Assembly (NCBI GenBank): GCA_963677445.2
Contig: CAXXGF010000080.1
Coordinates: forward strand, 1 to 64,000
Direction of reading: 5' to 3'
Length of the DNA stretch: 64,000 nucleotides
Source of the DNA: G963677445 sp963677445
GTDB lineage: Bacteria; Bacteroidota; Ignavibacteria; Ignavibacteriales; Melioribacteraceae
Below the pieces are notes generated by a model. That model was not told where the DNA came from and ran no database searches. It saw only the letters and a program-made list of their open reading frames with translations. Below are positions 47,095-55,831 of the stretch, piece after piece. Positions within the stretch are counted from its first letter, which is position 1; each line of letters opens with the position of its first letter. The position numbers and the translations under genes were made by a program.

Positions 47095-48230
47095 TTAATT
47101 CCCTGTTTTTTAGAACATTCATCGCCAAAACAGATGCCAAGTTCCCTGGCAGTTTTCATAGTATCACTCTGAAGCGGAACAACCTTCATCCTTTTGGTAG
47201 CCTCAAGCAGGGGTACATATCTTACATGGGGCGGATCGAGAGCGACCATCACTCCTTCTTTTCCTTCCGCGAGAGCTCTGATAGCGGCAGCGCCAAATCT
47301 GAGACCCAGCAACCGATCGAATGTCGTCGGGCTTCCTCCCCTGAGCAGATGACCGAGGATAACAGAACGGGCTTCAATTCCGGTCAGATGTTCAAGTTCC
47401 GCTGTTACCCTTTCACCCACGCCGCCGAGTCGCTCTGCTTTCCCAATCTCTTTTTCTATCACCGAAACTGTTCCACCTTTGGGTTTGGCTCCTTCGGCAA
47501 CAACAACAATCGCGTAATGTTTTCCATTATAATACGCTTTTTTAATATATTCGGCGACTTTGCGGATATCATAAGGAACTTCCGGAATCAATATAACATC
47601 CGAGGTTCCTGAAACACCTGAATTCAGCGCTATCCAGCCAGCGTAACGCCCCATCATCTCGACAACCATTATTCTGCCATGAGCCTGCGCTGTGCTATGC
47701 AGACGGTCGATAGCCCCGGTCGCGAAGCTGACCGCTGTATCGAAACCAAAAGTGATAACTGTTTTATCAAGATCATTATCAATTGTTTTTGGAACTCCCA
47801 CAACTCTTAATCCTTTTTCGGCAAATTTTGAAGCCATCGATAGTGATCCGTCACCCCCGACAGCTATCAGCGCGTCAATTTTGTTTTCCCTGAATCCATC
47901 CATAATTTCATCTGAACGATCCACCTCAATTATATTCCCCTCTTTATCGGGCATGGGATATTTAAATGGATTTCCCCTGTTGGTGGTGCCCAAGATTGTT
48001 CCTCCCAGCGGAGTAATATCTCTGACCTTCTCACGGTCCAGCCGTATCAATCCCCCCCTGGGATATCTTTCTTTAAGAAAGAGGCCGTTATATCCGTCCC
48101 TGATTCCATAACATTCCCACCCGCGATTTTCGGCAGCTATAGCCGCTGCTTTAATGACCGCGTTTAAACCGGGCGCGTCTCCACCACCAGTGTTAATCGC
48201 AACCCTTTTAATTTTGGATCCATTTTTCAT
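47091..48230 (-). CDS. pfkA: 6-phosphofructokinase
   Basis: The 379-residue protein is a phosphofructokinase: INTGGGDAPGLNAVIKAAAI (phosphoryl-donor site), LGTTNRGNPF, LIAVGGDGSLSMASKFAEKG, VGVPKTIDNDLDKT, MMGRYAGWIALNSG, LIPEVPY, LGHLLRGGSPTTFDRLLGLR. The residue set is mixed: the GGDGS Gly (position 104 in E. coli numbering) is that of ATP enzymes, and the Lys of PKTIDND (position 124) is that of PPi enzymes. Such G/K proteins belong to the long mixed-substrate clade and are mostly reported to use ATP; donor choice needs an assay. It phosphorylates fructose 6-phosphate in glycolysis. First gene of a two-gene operon. Confidence 0.93.
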   Translation of the reverse strand: MKNGSKIKRVAINTGGGDAPGLNAVIKAAAIAAENRGWECYGIRDGYNGLFLKERYPRGGLIRLDREKVRDITPLGGTILGTTNRGNPFKYPMPDKEGNIIEVDRSDEIMDGFRENKIDALIAVGGDGSLSMASKFAEKGLRVVGVPKTIDNDLDKTVITFGFDTAVSFATGAIDRLHSTAQAHGRIMVVEMMGRYAGWIALNSGVSGTSDVILIPEVPYDIRKVAEYIKKAYYNGKHYAIVVVAEGAKPKGGTVSVIEKEIGKAERLGGVGERVTAELEHLTGIEARSVILGHLLRGGSPTTFDRLLGLRFGAAAIRALAEGKEGVMVALDPPHVRYVPLLEATKRMKVVPLQSDTMKTARELGICFGDECSKKQGIK

Positions 48231-48312
48231 ATTCTGCCTTTCACTTTATTGTGTTTGTTAACAATATAATAAATTTTAAGCAATTGAGTTATGACAAGCT
48301 TGCAATTTAATA

Positions 48313-48337
48313 ATGAACTAATTGAAATTTAGTTCAT
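48313..48337. promoter_or_regulatory. Inverted repeat in the divergent pfk/48,362 promoter region
   Basis: ATGAACTAA and its reverse complement TTAGTTCAT are separated by seven bases. The site lies 25 bp before the start of the plus-strand gene and about 85 bp before pfkA, a good position for an operator. No regulator gene is adjacent. Confidence 0.45.
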
Positions 48338-48361
48338 ACAAGTATTCCGGGGAAAAATTTT

Positions 48362-48881
48362 ATGGCTTCATCAGGTGGAAAGTTCACATTATTTGTTTTA
48401 ACTCTTTTTTTTCGGGCTGGCCATAGGCTGGATATTTAAAAGTTATTTTGAGGTTAACGGCAAAGAAAGTCTCGATTATAATATCACAATGAGTGATTTT
48501 TTGGGGACTATGATAAAGATACAGCAGATGGATTTTTCTTCATCAGAAAAATTTGGGGATGAGGGAATTGATCTGACCGGGGGTGTTATTATCAGAACCT
48601 CACGGAATTCTATATTAACGGAAATTACCATAAATTCAGTAGCGCCGATCAATGGGGTACTCGAATTTAACGGTGATTCATACACGCCCGAGACGGTTTC
48701 CCGGCTAAAAAATAACAGGGATAGTAAATTCAGACTCGGGTTTGGCAGTGTTAACATCGAACATAAGGGAGAAAACACATTTATTGTTGTCTTCCGGAAA
48801 AGAAATGATTTTTCACCTCCGATGAGCCTGAAACTTTCTTATGAGGGGAATGTAGTTGTTGAAAAAAAACTCTCCTTTTGA
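48362..48881 (+). CDS. Membrane-anchored hypothetical protein (one frameshift)
   Basis: From the ATG at 48,362 the protein starts with a membrane helix (FTLFVLTLFFFGLAIGWIF) and continues as a soluble beta-rich domain: ITMSDFLGTMIKIQQMDFSS, LTGGVIIRTSRNSILTEITI, FRLGFGSVNIEHKGENTFIV. A run of eight T residues near 48,405-48,412 appears one base short; with nine T the frame runs through to 48,881. I do not recognise the family. It may sit in the envelope as a small anchored domain facing the periplasm. Confidence 0.6.
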
Positions 48882-49011
48882 AAATTACATGCCGCTGAAA
48901 ACTTATTTTTAAGGTGAAATAATTAAGCTCTACTCTTTTTTTTATCTGCCCCGCTTCGTAGCTTAGGTATCAGTAATCTTTTATTTATGGCGCCAAAAAT
49001 TTGAGTTTCCG

Positions 49012-49452
49012 ATGAATAAAAAAATTCCCGGTGTGTTAAGTCTGCTCTTTATTTTTTCTGCCGCTTTACTGGCAGTTTACTATTTATTTCATATTAAAAC
49101 CGATTACGCGTTCATCTACCTGGTCTCGGTTATTGCCGGATCCCTGCTAATGGTCCGCTCGTGGTGTACAAAATGCTCCCGCAGTGATAGCTGCCCCCAT
49201 ATTATCCCGGGCTATATGATAAAACTTATGAAAAAAAGAGAGCCGGGAAAATATGAAAGGATGGATTACGCGGGATTAATTGCCGGATTTCTTTTGATTC
49301 TGCTTCCGCCGCAGTTCTGGCTCATTCAGAGTTTTCCACACTTTCTGATTTTTTGGGGAATGATCATTCTCGGCATAATTGAGATAAGGCTTTATCTTTG
49401 TAAAGATTGTAAAAACAGCTATTGCGTATTATCAGGGAACAGGATAAAATGA
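49012..49452 (+). CDS. Small membrane protein with paired cysteine motifs
   Basis: The 146-residue protein has about four membrane segments: VLSLLFIFSAALLAVYYLF, FIYLVSVIAGSLLMV, YAGLIAGFLLILLPPQFWL and FLIFWGMIILGIIEIRLYL. Two Cys clusters follow membrane helices on what is probably the same side: CTKCSRSDSC (residues about 52-61) and CKDCKNSYC (about 130-138). Two such clusters could bind a metal or an FeS cluster, or form disulfides. No family recognised. Its stop overlaps the HHH protein start by 4 bp. Confidence 0.65.
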   Translation: MNKKIPGVLSLLFIFSAALLAVYYLFHIKTDYAFIYLVSVIAGSLLMVRSWCTKCSRSDSCPHIIPGYMIKLMKKREPGKYERMDYAGLIAGFLLILLPPQFWLIQSFPHFLIFWGMIILGIIEIRLYLCKDCKNSYCVLSGNRIK

Positions 49453-49715
49453 AAAGATATCTTAAAAAACTACAGGTAATTCCCGGTGTCGGCAAGAGCA
49501 TCGCACAGGATCTGATTGATATAGGCATCACCGATGTGCCGGCTCTGAGGGGCAAAGATCCTGAAAATTTGTATGACATGTCCAATAAATTTAACGGTGT
49601 AATACAGGACAGATGTCTTCTTTATGTTTTCAGGTGCGCGGTTTATTTTGCCGAAACTGAAAATCCTGAACCGGAGAAACTAAAGTGGTGGAATTGGAAA
49701 GATACCCGAAAATAA
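49449..49715 (+). CDS. Helix-hairpin-helix protein, pathogenicity locus Cdd1 family
   Basis: The 88-residue protein carries a helix-hairpin-helix motif (LQVIPGVGKSIAQDLIDIGI) and the Cdd1-family body (LRGKDPENLYDMSNKFNG and QDRCLLYVFRCAVYFAE). HHH units bind DNA without sequence preference; the biological role of Cdd1 proteins is unknown. The start at 49,449 forms the ATGA overlap with the preceding gene and is preferred over an in-frame earlier ATG. It ends 10 bp before the MFS gene, so three genes form one unit. Confidence 0.82.
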   Translation: MKRYLKKLQVIPGVGKSIAQDLIDIGITDVPALRGKDPENLYDMSNKFNGVIQDRCLLYVFRCAVYFAETENPEPEKLKWWNWKDTRK

Positions 49716-49725
49716 ATTATATTCG

Positions 49726-50916
49726 ATGAGTGGAAAACTGATTTCACGATATCTCGGCGCCTATCGTTGATTGCCTAAAAAAGCCTGGCTTCTGTCCTTT
49801 GTAGTGCTTATCAACCGCAGCGGGTCGATAGCGCTTTTTTTCTTAACCCTGTACCTCACCAATGTACTGAATTATTCGGTAAGTGAAGCGGGAAAAATTA
49901 TCACGATATATGGCGCCGGAACACTCGCGGGGGCTTTTCTCGGAGGCTGGCTGATAAGATCGGCTCCGTTAAGGTATAATTTTCAGCCTGTTTATTGCGG
50001 GATGAGGTTATATATTTCTTTCTTCTCTGAAAGAACCAATTTTCATTTCAGTAACTGTTTTTATCCTGGCAACAGTTGCCGAATCATTCCGTCCGGCAAA
50101 TAGCGCGCTGCTTTCTGAAGTCTGCGCGCCGGAGCTCCGGACACGCGGATTTGCCCTGAACAGGCTGGCAATCAATCTTGGGGTATCCATCGGCCCGGCA
50201 ATAGGTGGATTCCTGGCAACAGTAAATTATAAGTATCTTTTCTGGGTTGACGGTCTGACATGCATAGGAGCATCTTTTCTTCTAATACTCTTTTTCGGTA
50301 AAAAAGAATGGCGAAAAATAACAGCGGTTCAGGTTTCTTCCGATCCGGTAAAAAAATGGTGGAGTGACGGCCCGTTTATCCTGATTCTTTTTCTGCTGTT
50401 TTTAATGGGAATAAACTTTCTGCAGATTTTTAATACCTGGCCTCTCTATCTTGAAGAACATTATCATCTGCCGGAAGATAAAATTGGTTTACTTCTCGCC
50501 GTAAATGCCATAATGATAGTATTGTTGGAAATGCCCCTGGTACACATGATAGAAAATTTTCAGCCATTAAAAATCATGGCCGCGGGAGCATTTCTCCTGT
50601 TCAGCGGTTTCGCGTTGTTACCCCTTGATTCAGCTTTTTCCTGGGCTGTTCTGACAGTTATTATCTGGAGCGCGGGTGAAATCCTGGTTTTTCCTCTCCT
50701 CGCCGGTTTTATCGCCAACCGGGCCGATGATTCCAACAGAGGAAAATATATGGGAATGTTTTCATTTTCATTCGGTCTCGCCTTTACTACCGCCCCTCGA
50801 TAACAACATCAATATATGAATCTTTCGGTCCTGATACACTTTGGTTAATCAGCGGACTTACCGGAATATTTGTTTCGGCAGGTTTTTTAATTGTTGAAAA
50901 ATGGATCCGGAAATGA
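49726..50916 (+). pseudogene. MFS transporter, interrupted by a stop and frameshifts
   Basis: Reconstructed, this is a 12-helix major facilitator of about 396 residues: ISRYLGAYR-LPKKAWLLSF, INRSGSIALFFLTLYLTNVL, AGKIITIYGAGTLAGAFLGG, AESFRPANSALLSEVCAPEL, RGFALNRLAINLGVSIGPAI, WPLYLEEHYHLPEDKIGLLL, and LISGLTGIFVSAGFLIVEKW. The first lesion is an in-frame TGA at 49,768 where homologues commonly have Gly (YRGLPxxxW). Frame changes follow near 49,955-50,060 and near 50,797. It matches the efflux branch often called YfcJ/MdtG/MdtH-like. No substrate can be inferred. Confidence 0.8.
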
Positions 50917-50973
50917 TATCATCATTTTGACCACACCATTTCAGAATAAATAAATTCAATCATTTTTTTCAAT

Positions 50974-51420
50974 TTAGAAATCCTGACTCCTGGTAAGAAA
51001 AACAACTACTTATTGAAAGCTATTCGTAAACTAAATTGTCGTAATATTGACGCGCGTCCCGAAATATTATCGGATAACTTATTGATTCGCGGACTGTTAT
51101 AAAGATATTTATTGTACTCCCGCGGATAAATATGGTGTACCTGACGGCACACCGAATATTTTGCTTTTCACTATATTACCAATATGCTGTCCCTATCGGG
51201 ACATAAAATAAAAATCACTGATAATATTGCCCGGTCATTGGCAAAAAATTGGCAGAAAAAAAAGAAAGCTACCAAGTGTGCCGTCAGGTTCACCATATAA
51301 CACCCTCTGAACTATATTCGGCGCCTTAAGTGGGGGAAATAAATCGCAAAAAATTCGTTGAATTGTATCTTGGTGTGTGAAATCACGACATAATAGTTTG
51401 ATGGGAGTCGGGAGTTCTGT
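50974..51420. mobile_element. MITE-like element, copy 2, interrupted by a nested insertion (447 bp)
   Basis: The left part (50,974 to about 51,140) matches copy 1 over its first 165 bp, including GGATAACTTATTGATTCGCG. The right part (about 51,375-51,420) matches its last 45 bp, including ATAATAGTTTGATGGGAGTC. About 240 bp of unrelated sequence separate the parts. The left terminal repeat is degenerate (TTAGAAATCCTGA). Confidence 0.7.
51131..51297. repeat. Nested element with 22-bp inverted repeats
   Basis: The arms 51,131-51,152 and 51,276-51,297 are inverted copies with a single mismatch; their cores are CCTGACGGCACAC and GTGTGCCGTCAGG. The 123-bp interior has a GTCCCTATCGGGAC hairpin at 51,189-51,202 and no ORF. 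It lies within MITE copy 2 at the point where the latter is interrupted. Confidence 0.75.
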
Positions 51421-51718
51421 AACTGAGAAGTTTACGCCGCGGGTTATTGCCCGGAGATAAATTTCTTCCCCCGACCGAAAAATTCCCGGGATTAAATTTC
51501 ATCATCATTTGCCGATCCCGCAAGGCGTTTTTCCAAAGTTTGATTTCACCTCGAAAACATTTTACTATTCCACACAGCTTTATTGAGCTTATTCCACATT
51601 CAAAACGTCTAAGATTTATTAAACCGGTTTGGCCGTTCATTTGAATTTATATAGCCGCATTAATGTTTAACATTTATATTTCATAAAAAAACAAAGTTCA
51701 AATATAATGGAGTAATCT

Positions 51719-53668
51719 ATGACAAGAAAAACAATGGTTTTGTTTTTAGTTCTTCTGTTTACAGCAGTAACGCAAATAAGCGCCCAGGTCGAAAGGAGAG
51801 AAGAGGGCAACCTCGTGATCGAAAATATCCCCGATATTCCGGAAAGTGTGATTGACAGAATGATCCAATACAGAAATGCCCGTTCAGCGAGATTCCGCGG
51901 CTGGCTCCCTTCAGGCGAAGGAATGCTTATGTCGACACGTTTTGGTGAAACTTCACAGATTCATATTATCAAAAAACCGGGAGGCGCGCGAACCCAGATT
52001 ACTTTCTTTAATGAGCCGGTAAGTTCAACAGCGCTTTGTCCCGATAAATCAAAAAACGGGTTCCTTTTCATGAAGGATGTCGGCGGAAGTGAATTTTTCC
52101 AGATATTCTGGTTCGATATGGAAAATGGGACCAGCAAAATGATAACAGATGGCAAATCACGTTTCGGAATTTTAAACTGGTCAAATAAAGGAGATAAATT
52201 CACATATTACAGCACCCGGCGAAACGGCCGCGACTGGGATGTTTACCTGGCGTCGATTGATGATCCGGAAAAGGGAAAACCTGTTCTGGAGAAAAGCGGC
52301 GTCTGGGCGGCAGTTGACTGGTCGCCTGATGATTCAAAACTTATGATCATGAACTATGTTTCGGCCAATGAATCATATTATCATATTCTGGATATTGCGT
52401 CCGGAAAGCTGGAACAAATTAATCCCAGTGATGAAAAGATTTCCTACGGTTCGGCGATTTTTGATAAAAACGGCAATGGTGTTTATCTTACTTCGGATGA
52501 GGGAACCGAGTTCAGCCACCTCCGCTATTATGACTTAAAATCTAAAAAAACAACTGTGCTGACAAAAGATATCCCCTGGGATATTGGTGATATGGAGCTT
52601 TCCAAGGATGGATCGAAACTTGCTTTTACTGCTAATGAAGATGGCGTAGGCACATTGTATATGATGGATACAAAATCGCGTAAATATGAAAAAGTTAGAG
52701 GTATTCCTGTCGGACAGGTATATTCTCTCGATTTCAGTCATGATGGAAAACATCTCGGCTTTGTCAATAATAATCATAAAACTCCCGGTGATATTTACAG
52801 CCTTGAATTGGGAACCGGTAAACTGACCCGCTGGACATACAGTGAGGTGGGAGGATTAAATACAGAAGAATTTTCAGCAACCGAACTTATACATTATAAA
52901 ACTTTCGATGAAGTTGATGGTAAAAAAAGGGAAATTCCCGCGTTTATTACCAGACCGAAAAATAAAAAGGGCCCTCTTCCTGTTGTAATCGATATTCATG
53001 GCGGACCTGAAGCTCAGGCTCAGCCCGGTTTTTCATCCACTCTTCAGTTTTGGGCGAATGAACTGGGTATTGCTGTAATTGAACCGAACGTACGTGGTTC
53101 TTCCGGCTACGGCAAATCATATCTCCAGCTTGATAACGGTTTTAAGCGTGAAGAATCGGTCAAAGATATCGGGGCGCTCCTCGACTGGATCGAAGAACAA
53201 CCCGATCTCGACGCCTCCTCTGTCTGTGTTTTCGGGGGTTCTTACGGCGGTTACATGGTGCTCGCTTCAATGGTGAATTATAATGACCGTATAAAATGCG
53301 GAGTAGATATTGTAGGAATCAGCAACTTTGTAACTTTCCTCGAAAATACAAAACCTTACCGCCAGGATTTACGCAGAGTGGAATATGGAGATGAAAGGGA
53401 TCCGGATATGCGTGAATTCCAGATGAAAATATCACCCACTACCAATGCCCACAAAATTACAAAACCACTGTTTATCGTTCAGGGACTTAATGATCCCCGT
53501 GTGCCGGCGAGCGAAGCTGAGCAGATTCTCGCTAAAGTGCGTGAAAACGGTGGCGAAGCCTGGTATCTTCTCGCGAAAGATGAGGGACACGGTTTCCGTA
53601 AAAAACAAAACAGAGACTATTTCAATTATTCAGTTGTAATGTTTTTTGAAGAATATTTGCTGAAATAA
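51719..53668 (+). CDS. S9 family peptidase (prolyl oligopeptidase/acylaminoacyl-peptidase-like)
   Basis: The 649-residue exported serine peptidase has a signal peptide (MVLFLVLLFTAVTQISAQ). The propeller half has VDWSPDDSKLMIMNYVS, SKDGSKLAFTANEDGVGTLY and LDFSHDGKHLGFVNNN. The hydrolase half has LPVVIDIHGGPEAQAQPGFS (oxyanion HGGP), EPNVRGSSGYGKSYL, nucleophile in VFGGSYGGYM, Asp in QGLNDPRVPASEAE and His in KDEGHGFRK. Full length and intact. It differs from the DPP IV-like enzyme at 38.4 kb in the nucleophile motif and the absence of the DPP IV propeller words, so the two likely have different peptide preferences. Confidence 0.92.
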   Translation: MTRKTMVLFLVLLFTAVTQISAQVERREEGNLVIENIPDIPESVIDRMIQYRNARSARFRGWLPSGEGMLMSTRFGETSQIHIIKKPGGARTQITFFNEPVSSTALCPDKSKNGFLFMKDVGGSEFFQIFWFDMENGTSKMITDGKSRFGILNWSNKGDKFTYYSTRRNGRDWDVYLASIDDPEKGKPVLEKSGVWAAVDWSPDDSKLMIMNYVSANESYYHILDIASGKLEQINPSDEKISYGSAIFDKNGNGVYLTSDEGTEFSHLRYYDLKSKKTTVLTKDIPWDIGDMELSKDGSKLAFTANEDGVGTLYMMDTKSRKYEKVRGIPVGQVYSLDFSHDGKHLGFVNNNHKTPGDIYSLELGTGKLTRWTYSEVGGLNTEEFSATELIHYKTFDEVDGKKREIPAFITRPKNKKGPLPVVIDIHGGPEAQAQPGFSSTLQFWANELGIAVIEPNVRGSSGYGKSYLQLDNGFKREESVKDIGALLDWIEEQPDLDASSVCVFGGSYGGYMVLASMVNYNDRIKCGVDIVGISNFVTFLENTKPYRQDLRRVEYGDERDPDMREFQMKISPTTNAHKITKPLFIVQGLNDPRVPASEAEQILAKVRENGGEAWYLLAKDEGHGFRKKQNRDYFNYSVVMFFEEYLLK

Positions 53669-53688
53669 TATGATTTTTATTTAATCTT

Positions 53689-53725
53689 AAAAAACCCCTT
53701 TCATCTCCCTTGAAAGGGGTTTTTT
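53689..53725 (+). terminator. Rho-independent terminator with 14-bp arms
   Basis: AAAAAACCCCTTTC, nine-base loop, then the exact reverse complement GAAAGGGGTTTTTT, 20 bp after the S9 peptidase stop. Confidence 0.92.
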
Positions 53726-53850
53726 GTATAATCTCACTGTCGGTGACATCTTTTTACATCTCCTTACTTTCTTATGACAACTCACCTACTTTCCTTTTCG
53801 TCTTAATTAACAGAACGAGATATAAATTATTACAAAAAGGAGATATAAAA

Positions 53851-54243
53851 ATGAGAAGGAATCAGAGCAAAACTACAGTATTATTAACACTTCTTACACT
53901 GCTTTTATTAAGCTTATCAGCTTATGGAATGAAACCGGCATACCAAAATCTGGAAAACGGAATTAAATCATCCAACCCGGGACTCAAAAAATCGAGTATA
54001 TACTTTGCAGGAAAATATGAAATAAAAGAGATGCTTCCGGTTATGCGGGCAGAGCTGTTAACCGCGTCCGATCCGAAACTTAAAAGACTTATGATAAGAG
54101 CCATTTATAAAATTGACGCTTATTCGGCAATGCAGTCAATTATTGAAATTTCTTCAACAACAGAAGATAAACAGATCAGAAAACTTTGCGAAGCGCTAAA
54201 CGCGGATTATAATAAAGAGATGAGCGCTTATGCGGCAAGATAA
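53851..54243 (+). CDS. Small exported HEAT-repeat-like protein
   Basis: The 130-residue protein starts at 53,851 after AAAAAGGAG. It has a signal peptide (TVLLTLLTLLLLSLSAYG) and then about 105 residues of paired helices with HEAT-like spacing: LENGIKSSNPGLKKSSIYFA, KEMLPVMRAELLTASDPKLK, RLMIRAIYKIDAYSAMQSII. That would make a small periplasmic scaffold of two to three repeats. No family name. A terminator follows. Confidence 0.7.
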   Translation: MRRNQSKTTVLLTLLTLLLLSLSAYGMKPAYQNLENGIKSSNPGLKKSSIYFAGKYEIKEMLPVMRAELLTASDPKLKRLMIRAIYKIDAYSAMQSIIEISSTTEDKQIRKLCEALNADYNKEMSAYAAR

Positions 54244-54274
54244 ATAATCCTGACGATTTAGGATATTACATTTA

Positions 54275-54305
54275 TCCCCCGGATTTATTTCGGGGGATTT
54301 TTTTA
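54275..54305 (+). terminator. Rho-independent terminator
   Basis: TCCCCCG, short loop, CGGGGGA followed by a run of T residues, about 32 bp after the HEAT-like gene. Confidence 0.88.
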
Positions 54306-54407
54306 TTTAAACCGGATAATCCTCAAATTTCCGAATATCTCACCAAGAGGAAGTTCATTGAAAATAATTGTAGATTTACATCAGTTATTTATCAAAATCC
54401 GGATAAT

Positions 54408-55193
54408 ATGGAAACTATTAAAGATCTTATTGAGATTGTCGCGACTGCGGGAAAAACCGCGCAGGCATGGCAGAAAAACTATAATTACAGCGACAGGGAT
54501 TATAAAGAGGATGGATCAATTCTCACAGAAATCGATACAAAAATTGATGAATACCTGTTTAAAGAAATATCAATTCTCTACCGGGAAGCTAATATTTTAA
54601 CAGAAGAAAGGAAAAGAATATTTGATCCCTCTAAAAAATTCACCTTCGCTGTTGATCCGGTTGATGGCACGGATGTTTTCAGCCAGGGGATGCCAAGCTG
54701 GTGTGTTTCTGTCGGGCTTTTGGATGAAAAACTTAAGCCTTCCGCGGGAATTATATATTCCCCTTCACTCGATTTACTCTTCTTCAAGGATATTAAAGGT
54801 CCCGCATTTTTTAATGGGAAAGAGATTAAAATAACCGTTAATAAAGAGGACCTTCTTTATTCCTCAAATGTCATGGTACCCTCAAAACTTCAGAAAAGAT
54901 TCGATTTGAGTAAATTTCCGGCTAAACTGCGTAATTTTGGCAGCACCGCCCTTCAGCTTGTTTTTCCTCTTATCTACCCTGCCGTTACCGGGGCTGTTAC
55001 AGGAAGAACCCATATCTGGGATATCGCCGCGGGGCACGCTCTTAACAACGCGCTGGGCATGGACCTTAAATATTTCAGCGGGGAAAATATTAAATATGGA
55101 AAAATGATTGACGGTTCTCAGGCGGAAGATTATATCCTTTCAGGCACACCCGGGATGATTGAGCAGATTAAATTTTCCATGAAAAGATTATAA
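54408..55193 (+). CDS. Inositol monophosphatase family protein
   Basis: The 261-residue Mg-dependent phosphatase has the family motifs in order: the N-terminal helix with AGKTAQAWQKNYN, EDGSILTEIDTKIDEYL, the metal site FAVDPVDGTDVFSQGMPSW (DPxDGT), GIIYSPSLDLLFF, and the second metal motif HIWDIAAGHALN (WDxAAG). Candidates are inositol-1-phosphatase, histidinol-phosphatase or 3'-phosphoadenosine 5'-phosphatase; the substrate is not decidable. It is 4 bp upstream of the DUF4291 gene. Confidence 0.88.
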   Translation: METIKDLIEIVATAGKTAQAWQKNYNYSDRDYKEDGSILTEIDTKIDEYLFKEISILYREANILTEERKRIFDPSKKFTFAVDPVDGTDVFSQGMPSWCVSVGLLDEKLKPSAGIIYSPSLDLLFFKDIKGPAFFNGKEIKITVNKEDLLYSSNVMVPSKLQKRFDLSKFPAKLRNFGSTALQLVFPLIYPAVTGAVTGRTHIWDIAAGHALNNALGMDLKYFSGENIKYGKMIDGSQAEDYILSGTPGMIEQIKFSMKRL

Positions 55194-55197
55194 TGGT

Positions 55198-55831
55198 ATG
55201 TTTCCTGAAAGATTTATCCCATATTCAGAACAACAAAAAAAGCTGCCGAAGAGAGGAAACAATATTCTCTCTTATTATGATGAAAACAGTATAATTGTTT
55301 ATCAGGCATTTAATAAGGATATCAGAAATTTTGCGGTAAAAAACCAGGTTTTCGGCGGGGATTTTTCTTATAATCGAATGAGCTGGATAAAACCGGGCTT
55401 CATGTGGATGATGAACCGTACCGGCTGGCGAACAAAACCGAACCGGGAAATGATACTGGCGATCTCTTTACCAGGGAAGTTTTTTTGATCAGCTCCTCAA
55501 AAAAGTAATTTTATCCCGCTTTGATCCGGTGAAATATCCTGGCCGTGAATCGTGGCAAAAAGCGGTTAAACGGTCAGATGTCAGAATTCAATGGGACCCT
55601 GATCATACTCCCCGTGGAGCAAAAATGAAAAGGGGAGCGTTACAACTCGGGCTTCGGCGTAAAATTCTTGAAGAGTATGGGAAAAAAGAAATTTTTAAAA
55701 TCGAAGATATCACTTCCTTTGTTAGAGAACAGAGGGAAAATCTGCGAAAAGGAATTGACTATTTACTTGTGCCCGAAGAAAGAGTTTACCTGCCGGAAGA
55801 GATGCGGCCAAAAACCCAAATTTGTCATTAA
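55198..55831 (+). CDS. DUF4291 domain-containing protein (one frameshift)
   Basis: The two halves together form a DUF4291 protein of about 210 residues: NNILSYYDENSIIVYQAFNK, RMSWIKPGFMWMMNRTGWRT, then after one indel in a T-run near 55,481-55,487 FDQLLKKVILSRF, RIQWDPDHTPRGAKMKRGAL and QLGLRRKILEEYGK. DUF4291 has no established biochemical role. It immediately follows the IMPase-like gene and is probably co-transcribed. The indel removes no conserved block, so the native gene is likely intact. Confidence 0.82.

Noticed and set aside
49768..49770. TGA at a position where MFS homologues have Gly, as in bacteria that read TGA as glycine
   Set aside because: Many other genes here end in TGA and use it in 4-bp ATGA overlaps, and the same gene has other lesions. 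A point error or nonsense mutation explains it.
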